From the NCBI GenBank assembly GCA_965238125.1, contig OZ250179.1, positions 5,022,001-5,086,000 on the forward strand: 64,000 nucleotides of DNA, written 5' to 3'. This DNA comes from UBA6623 sp965238125. GTDB taxonomy: Bacteria > Acidobacteriota > Terriglobia > Bryobacterales > UBA6623. A model generated the notes under the pieces. That model searched no databases, was not told the origin of the DNA, and saw nothing but the letters and a program-made list of their open reading frames with translations. Below, piece by piece: positions 1 to 8,703 of this stretch (its first letter is position 1; each line of letters starts with the position of its first letter). Both the position numbers and the translations under genes were made by a program.

Positions 1-517
1 CGTTGTAGGCACTGCCTTCCTGTTGGCCATGGACCGGACTCTCGGTGGAGTCCATGTCCAGAACGACCCGCTCGGAGTCGTCGAACGCCTCCGCTTGCCC
101 GACCAGCTCTCGGTTCAGCGCCATCAGCCCCAGCAGGTTCTCTTCGCTCGCCAGCATCTCCGTCTCGAAGCCATGCAGCGTCGAGGTCAAGGCCGCTCGG
201 CGATCCCAGTTCCTCTGCGAGCCGATCAAGCGAAACGTCGGGTCAGCCGACACTCGGACGGCGTCGTTGACGTCCTCGTAGCCTGCCAAGCGGCTGTAGA
301 TCGACTGGCGCAGCAGATCGGCCAGCGGGAACTTCTTGTTCAAGCCTTGTCGCGAGTCGCTGAGATACTCATCGATCAGCTTCCCGAGACCGAGCCGCTC
401 GTCCAGTTCGCGAACCAAAATCAGGCCACCGTCGGAAGTGACATGCGATCCCTGGAAATCGACTTTCAACAAGCCGTTGAAACTTAGCTGGAATGGCTTG
501 GTTTGTTTTTCACCCAT
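1..517 (-). CDS. IS1380-family transposase, N-terminal part (runs off window start)
   Basis: These are about the first 172 residues of a DDE transposase, reading minus from ATG at 517. The protein begins MGEKQTKPFQLSFNGLL, as in the full copy at 17848-19179. The visible part includes the first catalytic aspartate region (VLDMDSTESPVHG). The rest, with the second Asp and the Glu, is outside the window. No frame damage is visible. Activity cannot be judged from this half. Confidence 0.88.
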   Translation of the reverse strand, partial: MGEKQTKPFQLSFNGLLKVDFQGSHVTSDGGLILVRELDERLGLGKLIDEYLSDSRQGLNKKFPLADLLRQSIYSRLAGYEDVNDAVRVSADPTFRLIGSQRNWDRRAALTSTLHGFETEMLASEENLLGLMALNRELVGQAEAFDDSERVVLDMDSTESPVHGQQEGSAYN

Positions 518-624
518 TGGGTGTTGGCCTCCATGGCGTCCTCATCGGGCTCTAGCCCCTATGAATAAAGACGCTCAAGGCCGCTGGAAGGTCGGGATGT
601 CAAACATCAAATTGAAAATGCGGG
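1..624 (-). mobile_element. IS1380-family element type A, copy 1 (cut by window start)
   Basis: This is the left part of an IS1380-type element on the minus strand. It matches the complete copies at 17741-19402 and 31110-32771 base for base over long stretches. The outer end is the terminal sequence cccgcattttcaa, read on the minus strand from 624. The element has landed at the very end of an IS630 element (629-1712). The outer flank 625-629 (cttac) should be the 5-bp target duplication, but the other flank lies outside the window. Confidence 0.9.
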
Positions 625-650
625 CTTACTGAGTCTCGCATAGTATACTG

Positions 651-1657
651 TCAATCGAGACAAAGAGAAGACTGTTTCCAGAAAGCGGTAATCAAGCGCG
701 GTTTGCGGCGCATTCGCCGCAGCGCTTTGCGGGCGCGCTCGTCGAGTTCCCAGTAGTCCTTCGGGCAGACGTTGGGCAACTCGTGCTGCTTCCAGTACGC
801 CCAAATGTATTCCACCGGGTTCAACTCCGGCGCATAGGGCGGCAAGTACTCCGTTGCGATGTGATCCTCGGAGAGCTGGATGAACTCCCGCACCAGGCGG
901 CTGCGGTGCGCCGGCAGCCGGTCCCAGACGATCAGCAGTGGGCCGTCGATGTGGCGCACCAAAGCCTTCAGGAAGTCGATGACCTCCAGCTCGCCGATCG
1001 CGCCGGGATAGAGCCGGAAGTAAAAGTTGCGCAACGTCAGCCCGGCCGACACCGACAGCTTGTCCCAGTTGAAGTTGAACTCCAACACCGGTGTCTCGCC
1101 GCGCGGCGCCCAGGTGCGGCAACGATGCGGCTTCTGACTCAATCCGCTTTCGTCGATGAAGACGATCGTACGTTCTTCTTTGCGGGCTTTTTTTTAATGG
1201 CCGGCCAAGTCTTGCGCTGCCAGCCGCGGATGGCCTCTTCGTTGCGCTCCCGCGCTTTGCCGACGGGCCGTTGCGGGCTCCAACCGAGCGCCCGCAGGAT
1301 CTTCCAGACATGGCCCTCGTGATAGCGCACGCCGAACTCGTCTCCGATCAGACGAGCGACCTGCGGACAGCTCCACAGCGGCGTCGGGAAGCCGTGCGCC
1401 TCGGGGCCTTCCAGCAGCAACGCCTCGAGGCGTTCGAGCTGCGCGGCGTCCAACAGCGGCTTACGGCCGGCCTGGCGCAACCCGGCTTCGCCGTCACGCC
1501 GGTATCGTCGCAGCCACTCGCTGACGCTTTGCCGCGCGACCTTCAATCGCCTCGCTGTCTCGGACTGACTACAGCCTTGCTCGACCAACCGGATCGCTTT
1601 GAAACGGCGCTTCTCCAGGGCCTCGAAATCCCGCCGTACGCCTTTTGTATTTCCCAT
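651..1657 (-). CDS. IS630-family transposase, two frames joined by predicted -1 frameshift
   Basis: The first frame (ATG at 1657, stop at 1139) encodes a helix-turn-helix N-terminal half (SQSETARRLKVARQSVSEW). The second frame, ending at 651, encodes the DDE half: TIVFIDES (Asp), LLIVWDRLPAH (Asp) and ELNPVEYIWAYWK (Glu). They meet at a run of eight A on the minus strand (1195-1188). There the zero-frame codons AAA AAG form the slippery heptamer A_AAA_AAG, so a -1 shift enters the catalytic frame. ATG 1657 is preferred over an upstream in-frame start at 1693 because all copies share MG(N/T) from that point. It lacks three residues present in the copy at 38681-39696. Confidence 0.85.
1188..1195 (-). 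promoter_or_regulatory. Predicted -1 programmed frameshift site (A8 run) of IS630
   Basis: Eight consecutive A on the minus strand read ATT AAA AAA AAG CCC in the first frame. Slipping back one base gives AAA GCC CGC AAA, the start of the catalytic frame. The same octamer is kept at 39218-39225, whereas the copy at 33736-33742 has only seven A. Confidence 0.7.
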
Positions 1658-1714
1658 ACATACAAAGACGTACGTACCCCAAAAAGATGTCACTTTATTT
1701 TGCGAGACTCAATA

Positions 1715-2886
1715 AGCTGTTCGACACCAGAGAATCCGGGCACTAGCGGCGAACCGCAAATCACCCATTCCCAAGATCAGGCGCTGGTTCTCGCGTTGGC
1801 GGTGCTTGGCGAGGGCCCGGACGGCAAGCCCAAACCGTTGCCGGCTCGGATGGTCATCCTGGAAAGAACCGGGGCTACCTGGCACTCCCGGTTCATCGAG
1901 GACCCCGCCGGCACAACCTTTCAGAAGGCCATGGCCTACAAACCGGTGCGAGGTCCGGGCGGGGTCCTGACTCTCAGCGGAGCCGCCGCGGCCGTCAAGC
2001 TTTGGGCCCCCGGCAAGCCGGCACTCTCTGGGAGGCGGACTTTGGGGGCAAGTTCAGCCGCATGCGGGATGCCGAAGTGGGCGACATCTACGGAGATGGG
2101 AGCGCGACGATTGCGGTCGTCACCCACGACCAGGGCGTGGTAGCCACCCTTCGGCGGAAGTCTGATGGGGGAGTTCAAATCGAGGAGCTCGACCGTCAGG
2201 CGGGAGTGATTGTTCACGAAGTCGAAATGGGAGACCTGAATGGCGACGGCATCCTCGAAATCTACGCCACGCCTTCAGCCCCGAACCGCATGGACGGGAC
2301 CCCTCAACACGGCCAGGTCGTGCGGTACGTGCCGGCGTTAGGGCAAGCCCGCGAAGAAATCGTCGATCTCGGGGATCGCCATGCCAAGGAAATTCTGGTG
2401 GATGACCTCGACAACGACGGTCGAGACGAACTCTACATCTCCGTAGAAGCCGTCTCGGGCGGGCAGGTCGAGATTCGGCGCTACACCGAGAACGCCGATG
2501 GCCGGTCCTCGCTCACTGTGGTGGCCCGGCTCAAGGATAAACTGTGCCGGTTTCTGACCGCCGGCGATGTCGACGGGGATGGAAATCGGGAAATGGTGGC
2601 GGCTACCAACAAGAGTGGGCTGTGGCTGTTGCGTCCGGATTCGGAGAAGTGGGATGTGTCTCTCATCGACAAGGATTCCTCAGGGTTCGAGCACGCCTCG
2701 ATTCTGCTGGATCTTGATGGAGACGGCCGCGACGAGCTCTACGTGGCGAGCGATCGGCAGGGCGAGGTCCGGCGCTACGACTGGTCCGACGAGGGTTGGC
2801 AAAAGGAGGTCCTTCTGAAGTACGAGGAAGGGCTGAAAGGTTTTACCTGGAATATCATGCCGGTTCCCACGGACTTTCTGCCTTGA
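1715..2886 (+). pseudogene. FG-GAP/VCBS-repeat beta-propeller protein, 5'-truncated and frameshifted
   Basis: This is a calcium-binding FG-GAP/VCBS propeller fragment. Repeats such as GDLNGDGILEIY, DDLDNDGRDELY, GDVDGDGNREM and LDLDGDGRDELYVAS show the DxDxDG loop several times between about 2230 and 2750. The 5' end is cut by the IS630 copy ending at 1712. The frame open from the IS (…KLWAPGK) must shift near 2018-2020 to continue as GTLWEADFGGKF. One base appears missing there (CC?GGC). The stop is at 2884-2886. The protein would be secreted or surface-associated by family analogy, but no signal peptide survives. Its stop is 33 bp upstream of the next gene, suggesting a former operon. Confidence 0.8.
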
Positions 2887-2919
2887 GATTGAACCGCAAC
2901 GAAGGAGTCGAGACCAACG

Positions 2920-4538
2920 ATGAAGAAGCTTCGAAATCATGAACATGAAGATGACAGACTCAGACCCCTCGGAAGGCGGCTGCAACCAATCAAAGCCCTA
3001 GGTGCCGCGGCCCTGGCGGGCGTCCTCATGACATTGCTCGGGTGCGGGGGGTCGACCTCCACGGAATCGGGTTCCACCGGCGAAGCCGCCGATGCGGCCG
3101 AGGAGATTCCGCGGGGACTCAGGGTTAGCAAGAGCGGGGTCGCACCGGGGTACGTCCTGTTCGCTCCACTGTTGTCAGGCACAACCTACCTGATCGATGA
3201 AGACGGACAAGTGGTCCATTCCTGGGAGAGCGAGTACGCCCCTTCCGGAGCCGTCTACTTTCTGGAAAACGGGAATCTGATGCGAACAGCCAGGGAGCCG
3301 GTCGTCGAAACCTTCAAGGGCGGAGGCCAGGGAGGGCGAATCCAGGAATTCACATGGGATGGAGAACTGGTTTGGGAGTTCGTCTACGCGAGCGCGGACT
3401 ACCTTTTCCATCACGATATCGAGATCCTGCCCAATGGGAATATCCTGGCGATCGCTTGGGAGAAAAAGACAGTGCGCAAGCTCGACAAGCGGGACGAAGA
3501 CCGGAATTACTGCCCGAGAAAGGGCTTTGGCCCGACATGATTATCGAGATCGAGCCAACCCGACCCGAGGGCGGACGAGTGGTCTGGGAATGGCGCATGT
3601 GGGACCACTTAATACAGGACTATGACGCCGAGGCTGAGAACTACGGAGACCCCGCCGAGAAGCCTTGGCGGATCAATATTAACGGCGATGGAAAACTCCA
3701 GGAAATAGACCCCGCCGAACTCGAGCAACTCAAGGCTCTGGGATACGTGCCCGACGACGCCGATGCCGAGGATCTGACCTCGGACCTACTGCATGTCAAC
3801 TCCGTGGGCTACAACGCGGAACTCGATCAGATCGTACTCAGCACTCCGCGCTTTAACGAAGTCTGGGTCATCGACCACAGTACGACGACGGAACAGGCCG
3901 CGGGATCGGGCGGCGGCCGGGGTGGTCGAGGAGGGGACCTGCTCTATCGCTGGGGCAACGCAAAAACCTATCATCGAGGCGCTGAGACGGACCAGAAGCT
4001 TTTCGCCCAACACGACGTTCGGTGGGTCCGCGACGGACTCCCGGGGGCGGGACACCTGACCGTTTTCAACAACGGCCTGGAAGGCCCCGAGGGGAACTAC
4101 TCGGCGGTTCTTGAAATCGTTACGCCTTTGACCTCGGAAGGACGCTACGAGCTTCCCGAATCCAAGGCGTTCGGACCGTCCGAGCCGGTCTGGAGCTATA
4201 CAGCCCCGGACAAGGTCTCTTTTTCGAGTGGCTTCATCTCCGGCGCTGAGCGTCTTGCCAATGGAAACACGCTGATCTGCTCGGGAGCTCAGGGTCGCTT
4301 TTTCGAGGTCACTCCCGACGGAGAGATCGTGTGGGAATATTGGACGCTCTATTCCGGCAATGTCAAAAACCCGGATGGCTCGCCGCCCCATCCCGTGGGC
4401 GAAAACACCTACGCGGTCTTTCGAGCAGCCAAGATCCCTCCGGACCACCCGGGGCTGGCGGGGCGTGACCTCAAACCACTTGACCCCCAACCGGCGCCGG
4501 TCAAGGGGCCCGAGGTCCCGGAGGCGGCCGACGAGTAA
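2920..4538 (+). pseudogene. Arylsulfotransferase (ASST)-like lipoprotein, frameshifted
   Basis: The N-terminus has a lipoprotein signal ending LLGC. A propeller typical of the arylsulfotransferase family follows: GYVLFAPLLSG, LIDEDGQVVHSWE, FHHDIEILPNGNILAIAWE, then HVNSVGYNAELDQIVLSTP and EVWVIDHSTT. The frame breaks in the A-run at 3463-3467. Adding one A restores KKDSAQARQAGRRPELLPEK and continuous homology to the stop at 4538. ASST enzymes move sulfate between phenolic compounds in the periplasm, but many family members are uncharacterised and the substrate here is unknown. The break could be real or a homopolymer sequencing error. A Gly/Arg-rich insert (about 3905-3935) is unusual. Confidence 0.82.
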
Positions 4539-4629
4539 AAAGGTCTCCGCCGGAACAATGAACGACCGAAAGAGGTCGTTCGTACCGAGGACGCCCGACG
4601 CCCATTTTTCAGCCGTTACGACGGTCGCC

Positions 4630-5613
4630 CTACCTCGCGACTCGTTCAACACGTGCAGCGAACAACTCTCGCGCCAACAAACCGCTCACCCTCCTCTTGC
4701 CCTCTTCGTTGAGATGGTAGGGGTCTTTAAACAGGTGGTATTCGTCGGACGGATCGCCGTGGTCCAGAAAAGGAATGCGCTGAGTCCGGCAAGCGGCCGC
4801 CAATCGAGCACGGATGGATTCATAGGGCTGCGAGGGGAACAACCGGTCGTGAAACTCGACGTAGCGGTCGGTTACCGGCATCAGGATAAAGCGCACCGCG
4901 ATTTCACGCCGCCGGGCGAAGCGGGCTAACCGTTCGACGACATCCAGATCCATGTCGTAGTCCCGCACCGTGTCCAGGAATTGCGGATGGTCAAGCCGAA
5001 TCGGGCGCCCGTCAAAGACCGGCGTCGCGACCCTCCGCGTCGGATTGCCGAAGGGCAGCAGCAGTCGCGCCAAGCCTACCTGGACACGGTCGACAATCGC
5101 GCCGCGCGCCGCGCTCAGGGCCAGTCGGCGGCCGAGATCAAGCGGCGGGCCGTGCGCCGCCCACTGCTGATAGCGAGCTGAAAGAGCGCCGCGCTGACCG
5201 TTGCGGTTGAAATCGTCCTTGCTGAAGAAGAAGACGATTTCGCGAGGCGCATACGGCACTCGATCCAGGTAGAAACGCATCATGGCCTCCGAGCCCGCGG
5301 CCGAAGCGGAGCCGTGGGCCAGCACGATCGCGTCATGGAAGCTTTTCCGAGAGATGATTTCCGCGTCGATCCCCCGCCCGGCCACCGAATTTCCCAGCAG
5401 CCACAGGTCCGGACGCCGCTCGTGCAGCTCATCGAGATAGTCTTCGGTGAGTCGATGCAAGGAGTAATCGCGGTTGAGGGAACCTTGCGCGATTCCGATT
5501 CGCGCGGCGATCTCCAAGCCGACAAGCAGAACCACGGCGATCAAGGCGGCACGCGAAAGCCGCGGCCGTTCGGTCAGCGTTTCAAAACTGAAAATAGATG
5601 AACGGGGTTTCAT
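4630..5613 (-). CDS. Membrane-anchored SGNH/AlgJ-like protein, partner of MBOAT acyltransferase
   Basis: A 327-residue protein. The N-terminal hydrophobic segment (residues about 18-40, AALIAVVLLVGLEIAARIG) should anchor it with the body in the periplasm. WLLGNSVAGRGID resembles the SGNH nucleophile block, with GNS in place of GDS, and DPYHLNEEGKRR resembles the C-terminal DxxH block. Such proteins commonly pair with MBOAT O-acyltransferases (AlgI/AlgJ type) to acetylate exported polysaccharide. That role is inferred from the neighbour, whose 3' end overlaps this start by 32 bp, suggesting translational coupling. Sequence identity to AlgJ is not obvious, so the fold assignment is moderate. 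Confidence 0.68.
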   Translation of the reverse strand: MKPRSSIFSFETLTERPRLSRAALIAVVLLVGLEIAARIGIAQGSLNRDYSLHRLTEDYLDELHERRPDLWLLGNSVAGRGIDAEIISRKSFHDAIVLAHGSASAAGSEAMMRFYLDRVPYAPREIVFFFSKDDFNRNGQRGALSARYQQWAAHGPPLDLGRRLALSAARGAIVDRVQVGLARLLLPFGNPTRRVATPVFDGRPIRLDHPQFLDTVRDYDMDLDVVERLARFARRREIAVRFILMPVTDRYVEFHDRLFPSQPYESIRARLAAACRTQRIPFLDHGDPSDEYHLFKDPYHLNEEGKRRVSGLLARELFAARVERVAR

Positions 5614-7034
5614 TGTCGGGTCGAAGCAAGATCATCAGCAAAACCATGGCCGCATAGGCCGCGCCGCGAATCGGAGTTCTCCAGGCACGGATCGCCTCGT
5701 GTCGGCCGCCGCGATACTGCGGAACGTCGACCGCCAGCACCAGCGTCCCGTAAAAAATCAATGTTGCCGTACGTCGCAACAACGACAAGGTCCCATACGG
5801 GTCACGCAAGACCGCGCCGACACCGCCACGAAAAGACACAATGCCCGCGAGGTATCGGAGGGCCGAGATTGCTGTCGGCGCTCGAAAGAAAATCCACGCC
5901 GCCAGAACCAGGTGAAACGTCGCCAGTCTTTTCAGCAACAGCAGCAGAGGGGAGCATTCCGGCCTGTCATCAACCGGGGCGGTCTTTCCCTGACGGCCGA
6001 GCATCATCTTGTGCAGCGATAAATAGATGCCGTGGAGCGCGCCCCAGATGACGAAAGTCCAATTCGCGCCGTGCCACAGACCGCCCAGCACCATCGTTAC
6101 GAGCAGGTTGCGATACGTCTTCCTAATGCCTTCCCGACTGCCGCCGAGGGGAATGTAGAGATAGTCGCGCAGCCAGGTCGACTAAAGAGATGTGCCAGCG
6201 TCGCCAGAAATCCGTAATGTCCGCCGCCAGGTAGGGCTGATTGAAATTGCGCATCAGATCGATGCCGAAGAGCCGAGCGGCGCCCCGGGCGATATCGCTG
6301 TACCCGGAAAAGTCGCAATAAATCTGGAACGAGAACAACCAAGCGCCTTCCAGCAATACGACCCAAGACGCATCGGCCGCGCCGCTGAAAACGACGTTGA
6401 CGCGATGGGCCACCGCGTCGGCGATCGCCATTTTCTTGAACAGGCCGAGCAGGATCAAGAAGCAGCCGCTCGCGATCTTCGAAGCGTCGACGCGCCGGGA
6501 CCTCTCGAACTGCCCGAGCAATCGTCCGGGGCGTTCGATCGGGCCGGCAACGAGTTGAGGGAAGAAGCTGACATAGAGCGCCACGACCGTGAGATCGTGG
6601 CTCGGCTCGATCTTGCCGCGATAGACGTCGATCGTATAGGCCAGAGTTTGAAACGTGTAGAACGAGATGCCGACCGGCAGAATCACGTCCAGCAGGGGAG
6701 GTTCGGCGGACACGCCCACCGACGAGAGCAACCCGGCGAACGAGGCGGCAAAGAAGTCGAAGTACTTGAAGAAACCCAGCACGCCGAGGTTGCCCGCCAG
6801 GCTGAGTGCAAGGTAAGACTTGGCGCGCCCGGGATCACGGCGCGGACCCAAGGCGCAGTTGTAGTCCAACAGGATCGAGAAGGCCAGCAGCCCGCAGAAC
6901 CGCCAATCCCACCAGCCGTAAAAAAAGAACCCGGCGGCAACGAGGAATAAATTTTGGAGTCGCTTTTCGAGACTGTAGTAGATGCCGACGACGATAGGCA
7001 GGAAGACGGCAAATTCAATGCTATTGAATAGCAA
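5582..7034 (-). pseudogene. MBOAT-family membrane O-acyltransferase (AlgI-like), frameshifted
   Basis: The N-terminus MLFNSIEFAVFLPIVV, at a TTG start (7034), is typical of AlgI/DltB-type MBOAT proteins. The landmark PVGISFYTFQTLAYTID, FDFSGYSDIA-like and DFWRRWHISL blocks follow, and LWHGANWTF carries the catalytic-type His. The frame breaks between HISL and WLRDYLYIPLGGSREG: one extra base at about 6182-6184 sends the first frame to a stop at 6123. Removing it joins the two parts into a protein of about 480 residues with many membrane helices. If functional, it would transfer acyl groups across the membrane to a surface glycan together with the overlapping downstream SGNH-like protein. True inactivation and a sequencing indel remain equally open. 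Confidence 0.83.
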
Positions 7035-7239
7035 GATGTTCTACATTCAGTGGTGCATTATTTTGTCACGAACAGTTTCTGATCCTAGCACACCCGGCAC
7101 GATATCGATCGGTTATAACCGGGCCGGCTCGGTTGTACCGGCGGCCCCACTCGTCCGTTGCCTCAGTCGGATAGCCGACGTCCGGCAACGGACAATACGC
7201 GATCTTCCCATCCGGTTTTTCTTGCGATACTGAAGGCCT

Positions 7240-8535
7240 ATGCGGGTCCGACCGGCAACAGCGTTGATTACGGCGGCGGCCATCTACTTGAGTTCGCTCG
7301 CCGCGGCGAGCGCGCCCGCCGACAAACAGACCGAGCCCTCCGCCGACTCCTTCCCCCTGCACGCGGTTCAGGTCATCGGAAACAACATTTTCTCCCAAGA
7401 AGAAATCCTCGCCGCGACCGATCTGAAAATCGGTGACGCCGCAACGCCGATCGACTTTCAGAAAGCGCTGAAACGCCTCAGCGACAGCGGCGTTTTCGAG
7501 TCGCTCGAATTCCAATACGGAGCCCAAGGCGACGGCTACCAGGTCACCTTCCAAGTGACGGAATTGCCGAACTTCTACCCGGTTCGATTCGAAGGCATGG
7601 ACGAACCGGCGGAGCGACTTCACCAGTTGCTGCGCGAGAAAGTTCCCTTCTACACCGGCCAGGCCCCCCCCGACGGCCCGATGATCAAGTTAATCGGCAG
7701 CATCCTTGAACACCATCGCGTCCAACAAGGAAAAGACGCGAAGGTGATCGGTCGATTGGCGCCGCGCGGCGAGAGTGAAGATGAGTTCGACCTCGTTTTT
7801 CAACCGCCCTCCGCGATCAAGACGATTGCGTTCGTGACGTTCGAGAACACCGGAGAGCTTTCGCCGCTCGATTTACAGCGGCGGTTCAATCAAGCGGCCA
7901 TGGGCGTTCCCTTTTCGCAACCTCACCTCAAAGAGCTTCTGCGTCACAATGTCAGGCCGCTCTACGAGGCGAAGGGATATCTCGGGGTGGTGTTTTGTCC
8001 TTGTACCGCCGAACCCGACCCGGAAACCGAGGGCATCTTGGTCCGAGTCCACGTCGAACAAGGCCCCGTATACGAATTCGGGGACATTGGTTTCGCCGAA
8101 AATCCATCCCTCGACACCAACGAACTGGCGGGGATGATCCTTTTCCACCGCGGCGAAACGGCCGACATGTCGCTTGTGGAAAAAGCCCTCGCCGATATTG
8201 AGCAGAGATTGAGGGCATCGGGATATATGCGGGTCTTCGCCCGTTACGACCGCAAGGTTCGTGACCAGGACCGCCAGGTCGACGTCGTGATCGAGGTTCG
8301 GCCGGGAGCCCTTTACCGCTTCGGCAAGCTGACCATCACCGGGCTCGACATCGAAGGCGAAGCGGCGGTCAAAAAGCGCTGGATCTTCGCCCGGGGCGAC
8401 CCCTTTAACGGAAGCTACCCCAATGCCTTCTTAAAACGCATACGGGGCATGTTCGACAACCTCTCCAAGACGGACTCCAAAGTACAAATCAACGAGCAAG
8501 AGAAGACCGTGGATGTCGAGTTGATCTTCGAGTGA
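7240..8535 (+). CDS. Secreted POTRA-repeat protein (BamA/TamA-like, no barrel)
   Basis: A 431-residue protein with a signal peptide (about residues 1-25, ending AAASA). Consecutive POTRA-type units follow: FPLHAVQVIGNNIFSQEEI, IKTIAFVTFENTGELSP, YEFGDIGFAENPSLDT and LYRFGKLTITGLDIEG, each followed by a helix with the Leu/Phe pattern of these domains. BamA and TamA carry POTRA repeats before a 16-strand barrel. Here the protein ends after the last repeat, with no barrel sequence and the stop in clean context. It is probably a periplasmic chaperone or an adaptor in outer-membrane protein or lipid traffic, but no partner is encoded nearby. It is divergently arranged from the MBOAT gene. Confidence 0.75.
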   Translation: MRVRPATALITAAAIYLSSLAAASAPADKQTEPSADSFPLHAVQVIGNNIFSQEEILAATDLKIGDAATPIDFQKALKRLSDSGVFESLEFQYGAQGDGYQVTFQVTELPNFYPVRFEGMDEPAERLHQLLREKVPFYTGQAPPDGPMIKLIGSILEHHRVQQGKDAKVIGRLAPRGESEDEFDLVFQPPSAIKTIAFVTFENTGELSPLDLQRRFNQAAMGVPFSQPHLKELLRHNVRPLYEAKGYLGVVFCPCTAEPDPETEGILVRVHVEQGPVYEFGDIGFAENPSLDTNELAGMILFHRGETADMSLVEKALADIEQRLRASGYMRVFARYDRKVRDQDRQVDVVIEVRPGALYRFGKLTITGLDIEGEAAVKKRWIFARGDPFNGSYPNAFLKRIRGMFDNLSKTDSKVQINEQEKTVDVELIFE

Positions 8536-8703
8536 AGTCCGTCCCACGCCCGACATCCGAAAATCCCCCTTCGAGCGCACGATGGACTACGGTGTAACCG
8601 CCGTGGAACTTACACCGCGGGCTGCTAGTACAATTCGCTCATTTACCGCGGGGGCCCACATTGGATACAATTCGAGGGACTTCGGTGTTTCCGCCTGTTG
8701 GCT

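Larger units (their letters stand above)
629..1712 (-). mobile_element. IS630-family element, copy 1
   Basis: A 1084-bp element bounded by TA dinucleotides (627-628 and 1713-1714), as expected for IS630/Tc1-mariner insertion. Terminal inverted repeats resemble ttgagtctcgcaaaata. It differs from the copy at 38659-39751 mainly by a 9-bp deletion in a GC-rich AGR-coding repeat. It interrupts the 5' part of the FG-GAP gene at 1715-2886, and its other end is hit by an IS1380 element. Confidence 0.9.

Noticed and set aside
1..487. Plus-strand ORFs over the IS1380 copies (and equivalents at 15044, 17878, 30076, 31246)
   Set aside because: They mirror the transposase on the opposite strand, recur only with the IS copies, and show no protein family features.
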